Assembly (NCBI RefSeq): GCF_023824315.1
Contig: NZ_CP098732.1
Location: forward strand, 372,001 to 436,000
Reading direction: 5' to 3'
DNA: 64,000 nucleotides
From: Acinetobacter tibetensis
Lineage (GTDB): Bacteria; Pseudomonadota; Gammaproteobacteria; Pseudomonadales; Moraxellaceae
How positions within the stretch are numbered: the stretch's first letter is position 1; every line of letters starts with the position of its first letter. Positions 55,002 through 64,000 of the stretch are shown here, one piece after another. The position numbers were made by a program, and so were the translations under genes. Below the pieces are notes generated by a model that saw nothing but the letters and a program-made list of their open reading frames with translations, was not told the DNA's origin and ran no database searches.

Positions 55002-55859
55002 ATGAATTACCGCCACCATTTCCATGCAGGCAACTTTGCCGATGTCATGAAGCATGTTTTATTGCTGCAGCTTTTGACGCGACTCAATGCAAAAGATAAA
55101 CCATATCGCTATGTTGATACGCATGGTGGTGCGGGTAAATATGACTTATCGACTTCAGAAGCACAAAAATCAGGTGAATTTTTAAATGGTATTCATCGTT
55201 TAGTTAAACTGGATGATTCAGTGAAACGTACTGCGCCTGAAGGGGTTCAGCAATATTTAAAAATTGTTGAAAAAATGCGTAGTAATTTTGGTAAAGGGGC
55301 ATATCCTGGTTCGCCGTGGTTTGCACTAGAAGGCATGCGTGACATAGATAAAGCGACCATTTTTGAAATGCAGCGTGATGTCTTTCAGCAATTACGTCAT
55401 AACATTCATGACAAACGTGCAGGCTTGCATGAGCGTGATGCTTATGAAGGTCTATTGGGCGTAATTCCACCGAAAGAGAAGCGTGGCTTGGTCATGATTG
55501 ATCCACCTTATGAACTGGAACGTAAAGATTTTCCGCAATTGGTTGAACTTTTAGTCGCTGCTTATAAAAAATGGCCAACAGGCGTATTTGCGGTCTGGTA
55601 CCCAATTAAAGATCGCGCCATGATTGAACGTTTTGAGAAAAAAATGTTTAAAACCGGTATTCGTCGTCAATTGGTTTGTGAAGTCTGCGTTTGGCCAGAT
55701 GACACCCCAGTGGGCTTAAATGGTTGTGGTTTATTGGTGATTAATCCACCTTGGAAGTTCTCTGAAGATGCTGATGAAGCATTACAATGGTTATTTCCAC
55801 ATTTGCGCATGCAAGAACATGGTGGTCATGCCGCGGTACGTTGGTTAGTTGGCGAATAA
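55002..55859 (+). CDS. rlmJ: 23S rRNA (adenine2030-N6)-methyltransferase
   Basis: 285 residues. MNYRHHFHAGNFADVMKHVL is the RlmJ signature start, YVDTHGGAGKYDL the SAM-binding loop and MIDPPYE the DPPY catalytic motif of N6-adenine methylases. It modifies A2030 of 23S rRNA on the free RNA. The gene lies upstream of pssA and an rRNA operon; the pairing with rRNA is probably incidental. Confidence 0.93.
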   Translation: MNYRHHFHAGNFADVMKHVLLLQLLTRLNAKDKPYRYVDTHGGAGKYDLSTSEAQKSGEFLNGIHRLVKLDDSVKRTAPEGVQQYLKIVEKMRSNFGKGAYPGSPWFALEGMRDIDKATIFEMQRDVFQQLRHNIHDKRAGLHERDAYEGLLGVIPPKEKRGLVMIDPPYELERKDFPQLVELLVAAYKKWPTGVFAVWYPIKDRAMIERFEKKMFKTGIRRQLVCEVCVWPDDTPVGLNGCGLLVINPPWKFSEDADEALQWLFPHLRMQEHGGHAAVRWLVGE

Positions 55860-55905
55860 TTGCCGTAGATAGAATAAATTAGGTTGCAGATTAGGATATA
55901 AAATA

Positions 55906-56730
55906 ATGACAAATAGCTCTAAACCTGAAGGTGAGTTACATGCTCCAGATCATGACTACGATGGAATTACCTTCGAAGTTGTTGAAGAGGAGCATACTCA
56001 AGAAGGGCAAAAGATCAAACGTCGTGGTATCTATCTGTGGCCGAATTTAATTACCACAGCAGCATTACTGTCAGGTTTTTATTCCATTATTGCCAGTATG
56101 AATGGTGAGTTTACTCAAGCCATTTATGCCATTTTTATCGCAGCTTTGTTTGATGGTTTAGATGGTCGTGTTGCACGTGCCATTGGTGCACAAAGTGCTT
56201 TCGGAGAGCAATTTGACTCACTTTCCGACTTGTTGGCTTTCGGTGTTGCGCCTGCCATCCTCATGTATAGCTGGAGTCTGCATGACTTGGGGCGTATTGG
56301 TTTAGCCTGTTGTTTTATTTACACTGCGTGTGCTGCATTTCGTCTGGCACGTTTTAATGTGCAAATTGGGGTCGTCGATAAGCGTTACTTCATTGGGGTA
56401 GCCAGTCCATTAGCCGCTATCATGATTATTTCAATGGTGTGGGTTGGTCGTGACTTTCCAAACATCTTTGATTTAAATGAGTTGGGTATTCAGATTGTCA
56501 ATGCCGCCATTATTGTGGCAGTTGGGCTATTGATGATTTCTAATATCAAATATTATTCATTTAAAACGGTAGATCGTAAGCGCGTTCCATTTGCAGTATT
56601 ACCTATTGCTGTCTTTATCCTCGCTGCGATGACTTACAATATTCCTGTAGGCATATTAGTGATTTCAATCATTTATGCACTTTCTGGTTTTGTCACTACC
56701 TTTCTAGCTCGTAAACAGACGGTAAGCTAA
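55906..56730 (+). CDS. pssA: CDP-diacylglycerol-serine O-phosphatidyltransferase
   Basis: 274 residues. The CDP-alcohol phosphatidyltransferase motif is DGLDGRVAR, eight residues, G, three, D, three, D (to FDSLSDLLAFG). About eight helices follow; the first 40 residues are an acidic cytoplasmic extension. It makes phosphatidylserine, the precursor of phosphatidylethanolamine. This is the integral-membrane type II enzyme and not the E. coli PLD-type. Confidence 0.92.
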   Translation: MTNSSKPEGELHAPDHDYDGITFEVVEEEHTQEGQKIKRRGIYLWPNLITTAALLSGFYSIIASMNGEFTQAIYAIFIAALFDGLDGRVARAIGAQSAFGEQFDSLSDLLAFGVAPAILMYSWSLHDLGRIGLACCFIYTACAAFRLARFNVQIGVVDKRYFIGVASPLAAIMIISMVWVGRDFPNIFDLNELGIQIVNAAIIVAVGLLMISNIKYYSFKTVDRKRVPFAVLPIAVFILAAMTYNIPVGILVISIIYALSGFVTTFLARKQTVS

Positions 56731-56761
56731 ATATGAGATAGTTGTGATGAGGAGCTAGGTT

Positions 56762-57835
56762 ATGCAATTGTTTCAAGATTTTTTAGATCGATCCAAACAA
56801 TTGAATCTGGCTCCGAAAAAGTCACGCTTAAACTTTCATATCCTTACACATCACTATAAATTCATCTATTTCGGCATTATTTTGCCCAATCTTCCTGCAC
56901 CTCTGCATTATTTTAATTTTATTGGATTAATGGGGGCAGCTCATGCACCGATGTTACGTAATGAAAGTGCAATCCATAGCACCGCAATAGATACGGCAAC
57001 TATTTTGTGTAGTAGCAGTCCGCACATGGTGGGGCAATTGCACAGTTATGCGATGCAACAAGATTGTCATTTTTCCAAAAGCTTGTGGCAGTTTTCAAAT
57101 CATGAGCAAATTTTAGGAAATTTACCTAACTTTCAAATTCAACGTGATGATGATGAATTAAGTTGTCAGCTTTCTATTCAGACCACGACGCAAGTCAGCT
57201 ACTTCAATAAAATGCGTCTGGAACTTGGAGAACATTGGTCTACACGATGTTTTTGTGAGGGACGTATTACTTATAAAGACCAAATTTTCCCGATTGCACA
57301 GCATGGTGTATTTGAGTTTGCACGTGTAGTCCGGTTTCCTTACCTACCCTTGGCATTTTTTACTTACCAAATTATTCAACTCAATAATGGTGATCAAGTG
57401 TTGATGGCGCAAACACGAGATCACTTTAATCGTATTGTGCAATCTCGTATTTATCTTAAATATGCCAATGTTGAACGCACAGAACTTTTTGATGAGCACG
57501 TACAGTTCAAAGTACATCGAGTCTATCCCAAAGTAGTGACTCCAAATGGACAAGCGATGTATTTACCTCGAGAGTTTGAATGGAACTATCAAAATAAAAC
57601 TGGCGATGCCATTCAAATACAAGCGCAAAGCCGCGGAGATTTTAAATTTGGATTGGCTGCGGGTTATGTAGGGAGTTTTAAATATCAAATTAAAATCAAT
57701 GCCCGAGAAGAATATGGCGAAGCAGGTTATTGTGAGTATGTCGATTGTCGTGCATTAAAATGGCAAGAAAAAAATCAAGATGAAAAAATACTGGATGATT
57801 TAGTCAATACTGTACCTTTTATGCTCAAAAAATGA
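56762..57835 (+). CDS. conserved protein of unknown function (possibly DUF6670)
   Basis: 357 residues, no signal peptide. The N-terminal part has FIGLMGAAHAPMLRNESAIH, the centre is strand-rich (LSCQLSIQTTTQVSYFNKMR) and the C-terminus has a beta pattern with FKFGLAAGYVGSFKYQIKIN. The arrangement recalls lipocalin-like or hydroxyneurosporene-synthase-like beta-barrel pairs that bind lipids. It follows pssA by 31 bp with AGGAGCTAGGTT before the ATG, so it may be co-transcribed and work on membrane lipids; this is inference. Confidence 0.6.
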   Translation: MQLFQDFLDRSKQLNLAPKKSRLNFHILTHHYKFIYFGIILPNLPAPLHYFNFIGLMGAAHAPMLRNESAIHSTAIDTATILCSSSPHMVGQLHSYAMQQDCHFSKSLWQFSNHEQILGNLPNFQIQRDDDELSCQLSIQTTTQVSYFNKMRLELGEHWSTRCFCEGRITYKDQIFPIAQHGVFEFARVVRFPYLPLAFFTYQIIQLNNGDQVLMAQTRDHFNRIVQSRIYLKYANVERTELFDEHVQFKVHRVYPKVVTPNGQAMYLPREFEWNYQNKTGDAIQIQAQSRGDFKFGLAAGYVGSFKYQIKINAREEYGEAGYCEYVDCRALKWQEKNQDEKILDDLVNTVPFMLKK

Positions 57836-58274
57836 TGAAAAAAGCAGATTTTGAATATTAATTAACCGTATAAACATTATTTTCGAATAAATTTTAAAAA
57901 GGGTATTGCAACGGGTTGGGAATACTGTAGAATGCACATCCATCGGCGGTGATGTTGATTAAAACTTGTTGAGAAACAAGGATTTAGCCCAAGCGGTAGA
58001 ATCTGGAAGTCTTGAAGAGGTTTAAAAATAATTAACAAAACCTGTTGACTTTAACTTAGATTAGAGTAACATAGCCGACCTAGCTTGATGATGACGAGTC
58101 ATCAAGAAGATCATTAAGAGATTATGAAGAACAACTTGTGTGGATTTTTACTGATTGATTGATCGAAATTATTTTCATTGATTGATGGTAGAAATTACTC
58201 GAAGTTTATTTGAGAAATATTTGTCAGAAAATTGATGAGCCAAGATTGGTACCCTTATAGGTACTACTGATTTT
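57836..58274 (+). promoter_or_regulatory. rRNA operon promoters and leader
   Basis: P1: TTGCAA (57906-57911) and TAGAAT (57928-57933), 16-bp spacer. P2: TTGACT (58045-58050) and TAACAT (58067-58072), 16-bp spacer, with a GCCGACC discriminator. A hairpin CTTGATGA/TCATCAAG (58084-58106), in the position of boxB, precedes a possible boxA. Bases 58124-58150 pair with 59831-59858 downstream of 16S to form the 16S processing stalk. Confidence 0.7.
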
Positions 58275-59811
<1,537 letters not shown>

Positions 59812-59872
59812 ACGAAAGATTGACGATTGGTAAGAATCCACAACAAGTTGTTCTTCATGACGATGTATCTGA

Positions 59873-59949
<77 letters not shown>

Positions 59950-60020
59950 AATCTGACTAACGAAGCATTTGAAGAAATGCTGAATACAGAAAAACAGAGA
60001 CATTAACTTATTGATAAGCT

Positions 60021-60096
60021 GGGGACTTAGCTTAGTTGGTAGAGCGCCTGCTTTGCACGCAGGAGGTCAGGAGTTCGACTCTCCTAGTCTCCACCA
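60021..60096 (+). tRNA. tRNA-Ala (anticodon TGC)
   Basis: 76 nt, acceptor GGGGACT/AGTCTCC, anticodon loop TTTGCAC, CCA encoded. It follows tRNA-Ile by 71 bp, the common Ile-Ala spacer arrangement. Confidence 0.96.
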
Positions 60097-60460
60097 TATA
60101 TTGAATATCAATATATAAGCTAAGTAGTTAGATTATAGAAATTAGTGAATAGAGATTGGAAGATCTTGTTTTATTAACTTCTGTGATTTATCACAGTTTC
60201 CTGACCTGACGAAGGCTGGAAAAATCATTAACAGAATATATTTGAGTTGAAATAATTTGTTCATACTCGTTGAAAACGACATAGGCAACTATGAAGTGAT
60301 TAAATGAGTTACTAGCGAAATTAACTGAATCAAGCGTTTTGGTATGTGAATTGAATTGAAGCTGTACCGTGTTTAAGTACACAGAACAACAAACTGTATG
60401 ATCGAGCAATCGATCTGTCCTAGTACTACTTGTAGGTGCTACGACTGTTTGGGGTTGTAT
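60097..60460 (+). other. 16S-23S spacer after tRNA-Ala
   Basis: 364 bp without a gene. Its end (60445-60467) pairs with 63346-63369 beyond 23S to form the 23S processing stalk, with one bulged base. The rest is AT-rich and I see nothing else that can be supported. Confidence 0.7.
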
Positions 60461-63354
<2,894 letters not shown>

Positions 63355-63525
63355 ACAACACCCAAACAGTTGGTGTTGTGGTTCAAATCACTGCAAATAA
63401 CTTGATTTAGTTATAAAGCTAGATACAATATCCAACTCAAATATACCTGTTAATAACTCATTTGACGAAAGTTAGGCATACACGCTGTGTAAATAAGACC
63501 ATAACGAATAGTCATAAACAGTTGT

Positions 63526-63640
63526 GCTGGCGACAATAGCAAGAGTGAACCACCTGATCCCTTCCCGAACTCAGAAGTGAAACCTCTTAGCGCTGATGGT
63601 AGTGTGGGGTTACCCATGTGAGAGTAAGTCATCGCCAGCT
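63526..63640 (+). rRNA. rrf: 5S ribosomal RNA
   Basis: About 115 nt. GCTGGCGA at the start pairs with TCGCCAGC at the end to form helix I; CCCGAACTCAGAAGTGAAAC is the conserved loop B/C region. The exact ends are accurate to two or three bases. Confidence 0.95.
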
Positions 63641-63650
63641 CATTTATTCA

Positions 63651-63685
63651 AACACCCCCTAACCAATGTTAGGGGGTGTTTTTTT
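63651..63685 (+). terminator. terminator of the rRNA operon
   Basis: AACACCCCCTAAC (63651-63663) pairs perfectly with GTTAGGGGGTGTT (63668-63680) around CAAT, then TTTTT. It lies 11 bases after 5S. Confidence 0.93.
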
Positions 63686-63763
63686 ATTATAAGATCAAAT
63701 TTTATTTATATCTATTCTATAATAAACCTGTGAAATGATAAGAACTATAAGTTGAGCTTGATC

Positions 63764-64000
63764 ATGTTGAATACCATATTGCAACTGTCTGGTGGGATTG
63801 GCTTATTTCTTTTGGGAATGAGTTTAATGACTGATAGCCTCAAAGCTCTCGCAGGAGAAGCTTTAAGACAATGGTTAGTCCGTTTTACAGATTCTTCTTT
63901 AAAAGCAATGTTTTCAGGTATCACTATTACTGTCGCTGTGCAATCATCTACAGCAACTACTTTAGCGACTATTGGATTTGTGAGTGCGGGAGTTCTGACC
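63764..64000 (+). CDS. Na/Pi cotransporter family protein (5' part, runs off the right edge)
   Basis: The first 79 residues are visible: MLNTILQLSGGIGLFLLGMS at the start, then MTDSLKALAGEALRQWLVRF and VAVQSSTATTLATIGFVSAG. The QSSTATT motif is the family's sodium/phosphate-binding repeat. The family includes NptA- and YjbB-like phosphate transporters, some with a PhoU-like C-terminus; that part lies outside the window. Two helices are already visible. Confidence 0.85.
   Translation, partial: MLNTILQLSGGIGLFLLGMSLMTDSLKALAGEALRQWLVRFTDSSLKAMFSGITITVAVQSSTATTLATIGFVSAGVLT

Overview
This is a chromosomal window of a low-GC gammaproteobacterium, almost certainly an Acinetobacter (Moraxellaceae). 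The evidence is the 16S rRNA sequence, the AT-rich base composition and codon use, a continuous S10-spc-alpha ribosomal cluster, and Acinetobacter-like neighbourhoods (miaB-ybeZ-ybeY, sdhE-ygfX, rlmJ-pssA). I see no prophage, integrase, intact insertion sequence or CRISPR array.

Layout. 1-1449: 5' part of a cystathionine beta-lyase gene (minus strand) and a glutamine amidotransferase. 1507-15316: S10, spc and alpha operons (rpsJ to rplQ, 29 genes including secY, rpmJ and rpoA), with promoters before rpsJ and rpsM, several RNA hairpins between genes, and a terminator after rplQ. 15384-18184: a Baeyer-Villiger-type flavin monooxygenase and an acyl-CoA dehydrogenase. 18356-19490: sdhE-ygfX, then an unusual unit made of three TTGTNNNACA-type dyads, 21 copies of a 7-bp repeat, a 33-residue membrane peptide with a good ribosome binding site, and a terminator. 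19647-23799: lipoprotein (TatT-like), rhombosortase-like protease and a TRAP-type permease. 23837-30950: a minus-strand block with a DMT transporter, a coiled-coil membrane protein, a zinc-ribbon protein, oligopeptidase A, a VanW protein and RNase R. 31174-32451: tRNA-Ser and three identical tRNA-Arg genes, with a HAD phosphatase gene lying between the second and third Arg copies. 32595-41198: mixed metabolic and membrane genes (FAH hydrolase, AraC regulator with divergent DMT transporter, lipoprotein, DUF389/Ntn-hydrolase pair, YihY protein, WrbA-like flavoprotein, zinc-ribbon/glycine-zipper protein). 41223-41800: a decayed GGDEF gene and interleaved inverted repeats. 41819-48615: xpt, a DUF3108 protein, an orphan TonB, ybeY, ybeZ, miaB. 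48970-57835: lytic transglycosylase, an RNase T2-fold protein without its catalytic residues, mdh, two DUF2789 paralogues, a 2OG oxygenase, rlmJ, pssA. 57906-63686: a complete rRNA operon (16S, tRNA-Ile, tRNA-Ala, 23S, 5S). 63764-64000: start of a Na/Pi cotransporter gene.

Most of the window is housekeeping: translation machinery, RNA processing (RNase R, YbeY, MiaB, RlmJ), central metabolism (Mdh, SdhE) and envelope functions. The points most worth a second look are the heptamer-repeat/small-peptide unit at 18989-19490, the RNase T2-like pseudoenzyme at 50966-51631, the long hairpin between rpsQ and rplN, the TatT-rhomboid-TRAP cluster, the inverted repeat in the xpt leader, and the decayed GGDEF region. 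All assignments come from reading the sequence and recalled family motifs; no database search was run.
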